The position numbers and the translations under genes are program-made. The notes under the pieces are model-generated. The model ran no database searches. It worked only from the letters and a program-made list of their open reading frames with translations, and was not told the DNA's origin. 64,000 nucleotides of DNA from Chitinophaga sp. (lineage in GTDB: Bacteria > Bacteroidota > Bacteroidia > Chitinophagales > Chitinophagaceae). The DNA lies in NCBI RefSeq assembly GCF_017745275.1, contig NZ_JAGHZS010000008.1, positions 1 to 64,000 on the forward strand, given 5' to 3'. Of this stretch, positions 18,101 to 25,247 are shown piece after piece. Position 1 is the stretch's first letter; every line of letters starts with the position of its first letter.

Positions 18101-21100
18101 TACGCGGTTGTCTTTTACAAACACGTAAGCTACCTCTATACCTCCCCGGCTATCTTCGCTGACAGGGAATTCCAGCTTTTTGATGTCTGATAACGACAGG
18201 TTGGAGCGCTCTTCTTTGGTAACAGCCGTGATGCTGGATTGAATGATATGGAGATCTTTGGCAGATGTTCCTAATAGTATCTCTGCGGTTTTCCCCGGTT
18301 CTACTTCCGCTGTTGGCTGATATGACCAGAGGTAGCTGGGAGCCGACAGGTTCTTCGCCTTTACATCAATCAATTCAAACACCGTTTTTTGAATAACGGG
18401 TTCATTATTTTTATCGGTTGTACTTACTTCCAGTTCGTAGAATCCAGGCGCCAACCTGCTGGTGTTGAAAGCCACCTTACCATCTGCTTTGCTGGCCAGT
18501 GTTTCATTGACTACCGGTGCTAAACGAGGCCAGTGCTTAGTATCGTCTTCATCCTTGTACACATCTAACGGGAACGACTGTATGTAGCTGGTTTCATCTA
18601 TTACAAACTGGTCCGGCGCTTCCCAATAACGGGGGCGTAGCAAACGTTTGTTGGGCTGCAGTGGCTTCAGTTGCACTTTCAACGTAGCCGGTTCATAAGC
18701 ACCATTAAGATTTTTAGAGAAGATTTTTATGTCTGCCAGATCCTTTTGTTCCATGCGATCCGGTGCGGTCACTGCAATTTCCATTGACTGGTATCCAACA
18801 CTCACAGATTGATCACTGCTGCGGGTTTCTCCATTCAAATCGGTTACATCCGCGTGTACCACGTATGTAAAAATCGGTTTGTTAGCCGGGCTTACAGACT
18901 TATCCGCCACAGCCGGGAACTTTACGGTGAAAGCACCGTTGGCGTCTGTGGTGGTTTCTCCATGAATGATTTCACGGGAAGAACCGTATGGGATACCTAT
19001 CTTATAAAATAACCAGGGGTAAGGATAACGTACCCGGCGCTCTACCCGGTACTTTACTTTAGCACCGTCTATATTATTACCGGCATAGGCCAGTGCTTTA
19101 GCCGTTGCAGTAACGGTATCGCCTAAACGATAACTGCTTTTGATGGTATCAAAGGAAACATAAAACTTAGGACGCTTATATTCTTCTACTTTGAAGTAAA
19201 GGTGTGCATTGGCATTATCATCTCTCAGGGTAAAATCGCCATTCATACGACCTTCCGGCAATACAAACTTCCCGGAATAAGATCCGTATTCATTAGTAGT
19301 TAATCTGATGGAATCTACTTTAGTACCGTTTACATCATACAAACACAGGGTGGTCTGGAAGTTGGGCAACGGATTACTTTGTGTTCCCGTCATGCGTTTT
19401 CTCAGCACAATCCCTTTAAAATACAGGGTTTGACCAGGGCGGTAAATACTTCTGTCTGCGAAAAGGAACGTTTCTGGCTTGGGTTCTGTAGCTTTATCAC
19501 GATAGTTACTATAGAAGTATTTGTACTCATCAATATACAGTTCGTCATCCCCTTTTTTCCAGTGGAGGCGCAAGTTTCCGCCATTTTTTGTCGGTGGCAC
19601 TGTTATGCTACCGTCTTTCCCGGTTACCAGTGATTTTTGTAATACCCAGTTTGAATAATCGTTACCATTTTTTTGCTTCAGCACATCTACATTTATACCG
19701 CTCAATGGCTTACCGCTGCTACGATCCAGGGCATAATAAGTACTATCATTCTCTATATAGCTGATATTGGATACCCAGGTCAATTGCATGGCAATCAGGT
19801 TTCCTTTCAGCACAAACTTCGGATCCACACTCGATAGTAGCATGTAATGTCCTGCTGGCAGGGCATCTATCTTGATTTCTGTTTTGTGAAGGATATAATC
19901 TTTAGGATCTGGTAACGGCTGTTCCCATGTTTTTAGTGCAGGGCGACCTATCACTGTTTTCCAGTAAGGATTTTCAAGGGTGTTGTAATTGTTTTGCGCC
20001 TTTTGCAGTGCTTGCAGGAAAGCCTCATCCACTTTCACCAGGCGCAGGTATATTTTATTAATGTTACGGTATTTTACCAGGGTACGAAAAGGAAGACCTG
20101 GTACATTCACCGCTTCTGTTGTCAGTTCCAGCGACATTTCCCTGATCTGGTCCAGTATTGAGGCACAGGCTGCCCCACCCGGAGATTTGGGGGCCAGTTG
20201 TACTGCTTTTTCACAGATCGCTTTTGCCTTTTTCATGGCCTCGCCCTGTCCTTCTTTTTCTGATCGTCCTTCCTGCAGGTAATAATCCGCCTGTAGTTGC
20301 AGTACATCTGTTACAGCAGGAAGACCGTTATACGCCAGTTCCATCTGTTCAAGGGCCCGCAAATAAAGTGTTTCCTTATTCTCCATTACGGCCACCTGGT
20401 TCATGTAGGATACTCTTTCCACATCTATATCCAGTAGCGCAGCTTTATCTCCCGTGTGCAAACGGATCAGCTCTTGCAAAATGAGCAAGGCCTGGTATTG
20501 CAGGGAAGTATTGTCGGTAGTGGCAAAGGTATGCCCGGCGAAGGTGGCGGCAGGTGCAAAAGCAGCGGGATCTGTCAGCTCAAATTGGTTAGCCGGATTC
20601 GTCATTCCTGCTTCACCGGATTTGAAATATTCCAATGCACGATGCGCTAACAAATCGTATAGGGTACCCCGTAAGGCGCGGGTATTTCCTTTAACGATGA
20701 TCGGATCAAATTCGGCCAGGTTGGTTTTCTCCAGCAGTGCTTTGTCTGACAGGGAAACCTGGTAGGCACTGATTAATTCCTGGTGCAGCCGGTCGGCCGT
20801 CCAGGTAGTGATATCCGTACTTAGATCATTGGCGATGGCAGTACGGTTATAAAACCGGTAACGGTTGTTGTTGAAATACCGGAACAGCATTTCGGCTCTG
20901 ATACTCTGCAAAATGGCCTTCTGAGCGCCAGAGGCATCAGCAATCTGCTGTTCTATCTTTTTAAGATTCTGCAGGGTGCTGCTGTCGTTGATCTCTGCAT
21001 TATACTTCAGCTGAAAGATCAGCGCTTTGATTTGTTGTACCGTGGCTTTGTCCTTCACGGCATGGGCGTAGATGTCGTTCGCTATCTCCAGGGCCGACTT

Positions 21101-21220
21101 AGGCAGACCTTTTTCTTCCAGTGCCGCTATTTTCTTCCAGGAGTTATCATAATTAAACTGGGCCATCATCTTATTGCTACTAAAGATTAAAACAATGAAT
21201 ATTCCGATGAATAAACGCAT
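15188..21220 (-). CDS. Alpha-2-macroglobulin family protein with intact thioester motif
   Basis: A 2010-residue protein, larger than the ~1650 residues of E. coli ECAM. It has a signal peptide (MRLFIGIFIVLIFSSNKMMAQ) without a lipobox Cys, then a ~330-residue helical N-terminal region, a string of MG beta domains, and the MG2 region (YRPGQTLYFKGIV, ~605). A bait-like stretch rich in Ala/Pro/Gly follows (APAPAQYGEAFKDKGNANQP, ~1210-1230). The thioester motif CAEQ is at Cys1471-Gln1474 (YPYDCAEQVF), inside an alpha/alpha thioester domain. Such proteins are thought to trap attacking proteases in the periplasm. In many bacteria the gene sits beside pbpC, encoding PBP1C; no such gene is present here. 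It ends in a good terminator, and I see no fused carboxypeptidase-regulatory domain. Confidence 0.92.
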   Translation of the reverse strand: MRLFIGIFIVLIFSSNKMMAQFNYDNSWKKIAALEEKGLPKSALEIANDIYAHAVKDKATVQQIKALIFQLKYNAEINDSSTLQNLKKIEQQIADASGAQKAILQSIRAEMLFRYFNNNRYRFYNRTAIANDLSTDITTWTADRLHQELISAYQVSLSDKALLEKTNLAEFDPIIVKGNTRALRGTLYDLLAHRALEYFKSGEAGMTNPANQFELTDPAAFAPAATFAGHTFATTDNTSLQYQALLILQELIRLHTGDKAALLDIDVERVSYMNQVAVMENKETLYLRALEQMELAYNGLPAVTDVLQLQADYYLQEGRSEKEGQGEAMKKAKAICEKAVQLAPKSPGGAACASILDQIREMSLELTTEAVNVPGLPFRTLVKYRNINKIYLRLVKVDEAFLQALQKAQNNYNTLENPYWKTVIGRPALKTWEQPLPDPKDYILHKTEIKIDALPAGHYMLLSSVDPKFVLKGNLIAMQLTWVSNISYIENDSTYYALDRSSGKPLSGINVDVLKQKNGNDYSNWVLQKSLVTGKDGSITVPPTKNGGNLRLHWKKGDDELYIDEYKYFYSNYRDKATEPKPETFLFADRSIYRPGQTLYFKGIVLRKRMTGTQSNPLPNFQTTLCLYDVNGTKVDSIRLTTNEYGSYSGKFVLPEGRMNGDFTLRDDNANAHLYFKVEEYKRPKFYVSFDTIKSSYRLGDTVTATAKALAYAGNNIDGAKVKYRVERRVRYPYPWLFYKIGIPYGSSREIIHGETTTDANGAFTVKFPAVADKSVSPANKPIFTYVVHADVTDLNGETRSSDQSVSVGYQSMEIAVTAPDRMEQKDLADIKIFSKNLNGAYEPATLKVQLKPLQPNKRLLRPRYWEAPDQFVIDETSYIQSFPLDVYKDEDDTKHWPRLAPVVNETLASKADGKVAFNTSRLAPGFYELEVSTTDKNNEPVIQKTVFELIDVKAKNLSAPSYLWSYQPTAEVEPGKTAEILLGTSAKDLHIIQSSITAVTKEERSNLSLSDIKKLEFPVSEDSRGGIEVAYVFVKDNRVFNAHMNISVPWNNKDLKVTLGTHRDKLLPGEKEKWTAQITGYKNEKVAAEMLASMYDASLDAFVPHRWNIPGIYPSVYNITQFGGRENFNAQVSSYTYDHEFPDHSSEAKMYDMLNLFGWTMEEGGNRVYASVSHVMRKELKGVPGEGNLSRARLEDSAGAGVPPAAAPAPAQYGEAFKDKGNANQPGDKETPTSSIRTNFQETAFFFPDLRTDKDGNITFEFTMPEALTKWNFQALAHTKDLAFGMTSTNIVTQKVLMVQPNTPRFVREGDKMEFTAKVSNLSDTLLIGQAHLELLDANTMQPVDGWFQNMFPLQHFTAQAGQSTLVSFPIQIPHGFQSALIYRVTAQAGNFSDGEENALPVLTNRMLVTEAMPLPVRGDGKHDFTFGKLLHSDSSQTLVQHGVTVEYTSNPAWYAVQALPYLMEYPYDCAEQVFNRYYANALATHITNATPGLKDIFQKWKISDTAALQSNLQKNEELKAVLLQQTPWVLEAKNEAQQKKNIALLFDLQRMQAERKKALDQLAAKQLPNGAFAWFTGMWEDRYITQYILAGIGHLQQVAKIDDDAAITMANKAIDYLDKKLDKDYYDLVHAKANLKGEVISSQQIQYLYARSFFNKPVPDAMKKSFDFFYAQARQYWTKQNKYTQGMIALLLFKKNDAITPKAILKSLKETAMNSPEMGMYWKDNSGGYRWEQAPIETQSLLIEAFQVVGKDEAAVADLKTWLLKNKQTNNWHTTKATADACYAMLLQGSNWLAANPDVTVQLGNTTVKPAATEAGTGYFKEKIDGKSVKPGMGNISVTVKDSKGQPSWGAVYWQYFEELDKITSAQTPLVLEKELYKEVNSDKGPVLTKIEDGNELKVGDKVKVRIVLRADRTMEYIHLKDMRAACFEPVNVISSSKWQDGLSYYESTKDASTDFFFSYLPKGTYVFEYTLFVTHQGKFSNGISTAQCMYAPEFTAHSGGLNVKVTE

Positions 21221-21303
21221 ATAGGATCATTTATTTACATTAAGTTACTGCTTTTAGAGAGGATGCAGACCTTCGCACGGTTTCCATAAATCAGGGTACA
21301 AAA

Positions 21304-21347
21304 AAAGGTGAAAAGTGATGGAATACTCCGCGTCACTTTTCACCTTT
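21304..21347 (-). terminator. Terminator of sucD
   Basis: A 15-bp perfect stem (AAAGGTGAAAAGTGA with TCACTTTTCACCTTT) is followed on the minus strand by a T-rich tract. It sits 23 bp past the sucD stop. Confidence 0.8.
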
Positions 21348-21369
21348 ATATATTTTTACTGGCTGGTAA

Positions 21370-22257
21370 TTATACCAGGGCAGCTTTTTTGCTCAGTACT
21401 TCTGCCATTGTTTTACCAATGTTGGCAGGGCTTTCTACTACGGTAACGCCGCATTCAGCCATGATTTTCATTTTTGCAGCAGCAGTATCTTCAGCACCAC
21501 CAATGATAGCACCTGCGTGACCCATACGACGTCCCGGAGGAGCAGTTTGGCCGGCGATGAAACCTACTACTGGTTTGGTACCATGTTCTTTGATCCATTT
21601 AGCGGCATCTGCTTCCATGCTACCACCAATTTCACCGATCATGATAATACCTTCTGTTTCAGGATCGTTCATCAGCAGCTCTACTGCGTCTTTAGTAGGG
21701 GTACCGATGATTGGGTCTCCACCAATACCGATAGCGGTAGAAACACCTAAGCCAGCTTTAACCACCTGGTCAGCTGCTTCGTAGGTCAAAGTACCTGATT
21801 TAGAAACGATACCGATCTTACCTTTTTTGAAGATAAAGCCTGGCATGATACCCACTTTAGCTTCGTCTGCAGTGATCACACCCGGGCAGTTAGGCCCGAT
21901 AAGACGGGTAGTAGTGCCTTGCAGGAAATTTTTTGCTTTGATCATATCCTGCACCGGAATACCTTCTGTGATACATACCACCAGCGCAATACCTGCTTCG
22001 GTAGCTTCCATGATAGCATCAGCTGCAAAAGCCGGAGGCACAAAAATGATAGAAACATTTGCACCGGTTGCTTTCACCGCGTCGGCCACAGTATTGAATA
22101 CCGGACGCTCCAGGTGCGTGCTGCCACCTTTTCCCGGTGTTACACCACCCACTACCTGGGTACCATATTCAATCATCTGCGTAGCATGGAATGTACCTTC
22201 AGTACCGGTAAATCCCTGAACGATCACTTTGCTATCCTTATTAACTAAAACACTCAT
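21370..22257 (-). CDS. sucD: Succinyl-CoA synthetase (ADP-forming) alpha subunit
   Basis: A 295-residue cytoplasmic TCA-cycle enzyme subunit that converts succinyl-CoA to succinate with substrate-level phosphorylation. The CoA-binding domain begins SVLVNKDSKVIVQGFTGTEGTFH and includes GVTPGKGG. The ligase domain carries GLIGPNCPG-like (RLIGPNCPG) and the phosphohistidine loop RRMGHAGAIIGG, with His247 as the phosphorylated residue. Length and motifs are complete. The beta-subunit gene sucC is not adjacent, as is common in Bacteroidota. A promoter-like TTG-N20-TATTTTTGC on the minus strand lies at 22306-22337, and a strong terminator follows, so it is probably monocistronic. Confidence 0.97.
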   Translation of the reverse strand: MSVLVNKDSKVIVQGFTGTEGTFHATQMIEYGTQVVGGVTPGKGGSTHLERPVFNTVADAVKATGANVSIIFVPPAFAADAIMEATEAGIALVVCITEGIPVQDMIKAKNFLQGTTTRLIGPNCPGVITADEAKVGIMPGFIFKKGKIGIVSKSGTLTYEAADQVVKAGLGVSTAIGIGGDPIIGTPTKDAVELLMNDPETEGIIMIGEIGGSMEADAAKWIKEHGTKPVVGFIAGQTAPPGRRMGHAGAIIGGAEDTAAAKMKIMAECGVTVVESPANIGKTMAEVLSKKAALV

Positions 22258-22305
22258 CGCGCTTGTTTTATTGGTTTAATATTATATATCTGATTCTTCT
22301 GGACG

Positions 22306-22337
22306 GCAAAAATAAGCCGATTTCTATAATTCTGCAA
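22306..22337 (-). promoter_or_regulatory. Putative sucD promoter
   Basis: On the minus strand TTG (22335-22337) precedes TATTTTTGC (22306-22314) by 20 bp, fitting the Bacteroidota TTTG / TAnnTTTG architecture, about 50 bp upstream of the start codon. Confidence 0.5.
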
Positions 22338-22440
22338 TTTAGCACCTTTAAGATAAAGCTACCAAAACTGCTCTTAAGGCACTTTGGAACTTAAGAAACT
22401 CATTTTCAATATATTACCTGAAAATATATTAACAAAAGAG

Positions 22441-23262
22441 CTACTTTTTCCCACCTTCCTGCTCCTTTTTCAACTGATCCCGCCATTTACCATCTTTAAA
22501 CATCTCCAGTTGGCGCATTTCTTTAGCTTCCCGTAAAAACTCAGAAGCAAAAATGAAGTCGTTTAACTTTTGATCCTTGGAGAATACGATGTCTTTATTA
22601 CTACCTTCCCATTGCTTCTGCCCCTGGTACATATATACAATATGGTCGCCGCTTTCCATTACGGTGTTCATATCGTGCGTATTGATAACGGTAGTAATAT
22701 TGTACTCCTGGGTCAACTCTGTAATGAGTTTATCGATGAGCAGGGAAGTTTGCGGATCCAGGCCGGAGTTAGGCTCATCACAGAAAAGGTACTTGGGATT
22801 GAGTACAATAGCACGGGCAATACCTACTCTTTTCTTCATACCACCGCTAATTTCAGCAGGAAATTTCTTTGCAGCTTCCTTCAACTGTACTCTTTCCAGG
22901 CATTCTGCCACGCGGGCCTTTTTTTCTTTCAGGGTACCGGTACCAAACATTTCCAGGGGAAACATCACGTTCTGCTCTACGGTCATACTGTCGAACAGGG
23001 CGGAACCCTGGAACAGCATGCCTATTTCCTGGCGGATGGTTTTCTTTTCCTTATCATCCATCGCGGTAAAGTCCTGGTTGTCGTAAAGCACTTTTCCTTT
23101 ATCAACGCCCATCAGTCCTACGATACACTTCATCATCACCGTTTTACCGCTACCGCTGGAACCGATGATCAGGTTTACTTTTCCGGGTTCCATAATAGTG
23201 GATACACCTTTGAGTATCTCCTTTTCGCCAAAGCTCTTTCTTATGTCTTGCAGTTCAATCAT
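22441..23262 (-). CDS. ABC transporter ATP-binding protein, MlaF-like
   Basis: A 273-residue ATPase of the Mla/Ttg2 lipid-transport type. It has Walker A GSSGSGKT (~34-41), Q-loop MLFQGSALFDSMTV, signature ISGGMKKRVGIARA, Walker B KYLFCDEPNSGLDP and the switch His in INTHDMN. The Q-loop wording LFQGSALFDSMTV is typical of MlaF. It energises movement of phospholipids between inner and outer membranes. It follows the MlaE-like permease gene by 2 bp. The substrate-binding MCE protein (MlaD) that normally completes the complex is not next to this pair. Confidence 0.9.
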   Translation of the reverse strand: MIELQDIRKSFGEKEILKGVSTIMEPGKVNLIIGSSGSGKTVMMKCIVGLMGVDKGKVLYDNQDFTAMDDKEKKTIRQEIGMLFQGSALFDSMTVEQNVMFPLEMFGTGTLKEKKARVAECLERVQLKEAAKKFPAEISGGMKKRVGIARAIVLNPKYLFCDEPNSGLDPQTSLLIDKLITELTQEYNITTVINTHDMNTVMESGDHIVYMYQGQKQWEGSNKDIVFSKDQKLNDFIFASEFLREAKEMRQLEMFKDGKWRDQLKKEQEGGKK

Positions 23263-23264
23263 GA

Positions 23265-24008
23265 TTACAGTAATATCGCCGTTAACGCATAGTCCATGAA
23301 TAATATCAGCACGCAGCTCACCACCACAGAAGTGGTACTGGCCTTACCTATTTCCAGTGCGCCGCCGGAAACATTATAGCCATAGTAGGCTGACACGCTG
23401 GCAATAATAAATCCGAAGGTATAGGATTTGGCCATTGCAAAAAATACGTTGTAAGCCTTGAATTGCTGTCGCAGCCCCTGCATAAACTGTTCGCCGGAAA
23501 TAACGCCGGATAGTTCACCAGCGGCTTTTCCCCCGTAAATACCGAGGAAACCGGCAATGGCTACCAGTACAGGTATCATTAATATAGCCGCCATAATTTT
23601 AGGGGCAATGAGATATCCTTTGGTATTGATACCCATAATTTCAAGGGCATCAATTTGTTCAGAGATCCGCATATTACCCAACTCAGAGGCTATTTTAGAA
23701 CCCACCACACCGGCCAATACAATACAGGTCAGCGTGGGCGCAAATTCCAGGATAATGGTATCACGTACCACCTGCGCGATGGTACTCTTAGGTATGATAG
23801 GACTTACCAGCTGATAAGCTGTTTGTAAAGTAGTTACCCCTCCCATAAACAGGGAAATAATAAACACTATCCCAAACGACCCTACGCCGATATCCACACA
23901 TTGCTGCATAAATTGCTTCCAGTACATCTTCATGTTCTCCGGGCGGGAAAACATGCCTTTGAGCATGAGCAGGAAGTTTCCGAAATGATAGAAGAATTTG
24001 AACTCCAT
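23265..24008 (-). CDS. ABC transporter permease, MlaE-like
   Basis: A 247-residue inner-membrane protein with about five hydrophobic segments. The core region EFAPTLTCIVLAGVVGSKIASELG, then MRISEQIDALEIMGIN, is the MlaE signature (GRVGSAIAAELGTM...EQIDALEVMG). It forms the channel of the lipid ABC transporter with the ATPase encoded immediately downstream. The N-terminal amphipathic helix and the motif GSFGIVFIISLFMGGVT also fit. It lies 62 bp downstream of an unrecognised kinase-like gene on the same strand, so the three may be co-transcribed. Confidence 0.92.
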   Translation of the reverse strand: MEFKFFYHFGNFLLMLKGMFSRPENMKMYWKQFMQQCVDIGVGSFGIVFIISLFMGGVTTLQTAYQLVSPIIPKSTIAQVVRDTIILEFAPTLTCIVLAGVVGSKIASELGNMRISEQIDALEIMGINTKGYLIAPKIMAAILMIPVLVAIAGFLGIYGGKAAGELSGVISGEQFMQGLRQQFKAYNVFFAMAKSYTFGFIIASVSAYYGYNVSGGALEIGKASTTSVVVSCVLILFMDYALTAILL

Positions 24009-24070
24009 AACTGATCAAAGATAGGAAGGATTTTTTCAATCAGATCTTAAATTAAGATTTAATACAGGCG

Positions 24071-25102
24071 TTAACGTAAACTACTTACCAACAAACGTTT
24101 TAAACTGCGTTCTATAATCTCTCCCATCGTTTTACAACGGGCAAAAACCGGATCATGATAATATTCAGCCAGTTCATTACCCAACTGCTGTATCTTTTCA
24201 GGAAAGGAGACCCGGTCGGTCATAATCACATCCCGCAGGTCTTTGATACGATGCCGCTGCACCTTTAAACGACGGGCAATTACCGCCCGCTCTTCCTGCT
24301 GATATTGTTTTACCACCTCGGCATTGAGATGTTTAATGGCCAGGTCTACAAATATCCTGTTCTCCTTAAAGTACTGTGGCATATACAAGGTACGCCGGCC
24401 CTCATAAAACTGCTGGTCAAAATCGATGGCACGGATACGGAACTGTACATCATCAAAATCAGGTGTAATATCGAAAATGAAATTGTAGGAACGCATATCG
24501 CCTAACAGGCGCACAAAGCAGCGTTCGTTGAATTTTACAAACTCCTTGGCAATACGTTTAGGGTTAAATTCCGGCCGGTTCAGGTAATGCAAAATGAACT
24601 GATCCCCTGGTACACCGGCAATATGTTCCTCTACCAGCGTATTACCATCTATCAGGAAGTTCATCCAGTAGGGAGATAGGATATGCTCCAGTTCCAGGCC
24701 ATAGATACGGGATGCATCTGCCATCTTAATATAAAAATAGTCGTATACTTCGTTATAATTATTGACAATTTTTATGCGGAAAGGATGAGAATTTCCGAAG
24801 GTGCAATAGTCAATCCGCTCAATGTGTAAATGCTCTTCTGCCGCCTGATCACCACCTGCTTTCAGGATAGAGTACACCCGCTTTAAACCTGCATGAATAG
24901 GCCCTACCATACTTTGCGGATAAAACACGGTTTCCCATAACGTATCTTTCCCTTCCTTATCATACACGGCAATCGACTGATCATAATACCGCAGTTCCTC
25001 GTAAGATAAAGGCAACTTCACTTCCCGCTCGTACATCTTGAGATAGTTGCGGAAAGCGGCATTAATCGGGAAAAATATCTTCTTACGGGAAATAGTTTGC
25101 AT
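24071..25102 (-). CDS. Unrecognised protein with kinase/aminoglycoside-phosphotransferase-like landmarks
   Basis: The ATG at 25102 gives 343 residues; an upstream in-frame ATG would run into a repeat element and is rejected. I do not recognise a named family, but the order of residues resembles the kinase-like fold. Lys126 in YDYFYIKMADA resembles the VAIK lysine; the following helix holds Glu137/Glu139. A hinge-like stretch, LVEEHIAGVPGDQ, spans 156-168. A catalytic-loop-like LLGDMRSYNFIF places Asp202 and Asn207 five apart, as in HGDxxxxN, and IRAIDFDQQF has Asp227 and Asp229 where the metal-binding IDFD motif lies. No signal peptide or transmembrane segment is present. It sits between maeB and the mlaE/mlaF pair. 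The kinase-fold call is inference, and the substrate is unknown. Confidence 0.6.
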   Translation of the reverse strand: MQTISRKKIFFPINAAFRNYLKMYEREVKLPLSYEELRYYDQSIAVYDKEGKDTLWETVFYPQSMVGPIHAGLKRVYSILKAGGDQAAEEHLHIERIDYCTFGNSHPFRIKIVNNYNEVYDYFYIKMADASRIYGLELEHILSPYWMNFLIDGNTLVEEHIAGVPGDQFILHYLNRPEFNPKRIAKEFVKFNERCFVRLLGDMRSYNFIFDITPDFDDVQFRIRAIDFDQQFYEGRRTLYMPQYFKENRIFVDLAIKHLNAEVVKQYQQEERAVIARRLKVQRHRIKDLRDVIMTDRVSFPEKIQQLGNELAEYYHDPVFARCKTMGEIIERSLKRLLVSSLR

Positions 25103-25119
25103 AGGATAAATATATGGAA

Positions 25120-25247
25120 AAAGCAGAAAGCACAAAGCAGAAAGCACAAAGCTATTTTAGCGGATGACCATTGCGGATATTTATGCGCTTTGATCATTTG
25201 CTAAAATAGCTTTGTGCTTTCTGCTTTCTGCTTTCTGCTTTGTGCTT
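25120..25247. repeat. Family B hairpin element (GCTTTCTGCTTT arms)
   Basis: A perfect 25-bp stem (25137-25161 with 25200-25224) is extended on both sides by repeated CAGAAAGCACAAAG words. The loop contains AGCGGATGACC and, on the minus strand, AGCAAATGATC, relatives of the tip motif of the other elements. Its right end abuts the stop codon of maeB, whose 3' end it may form. Confidence 0.8.
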
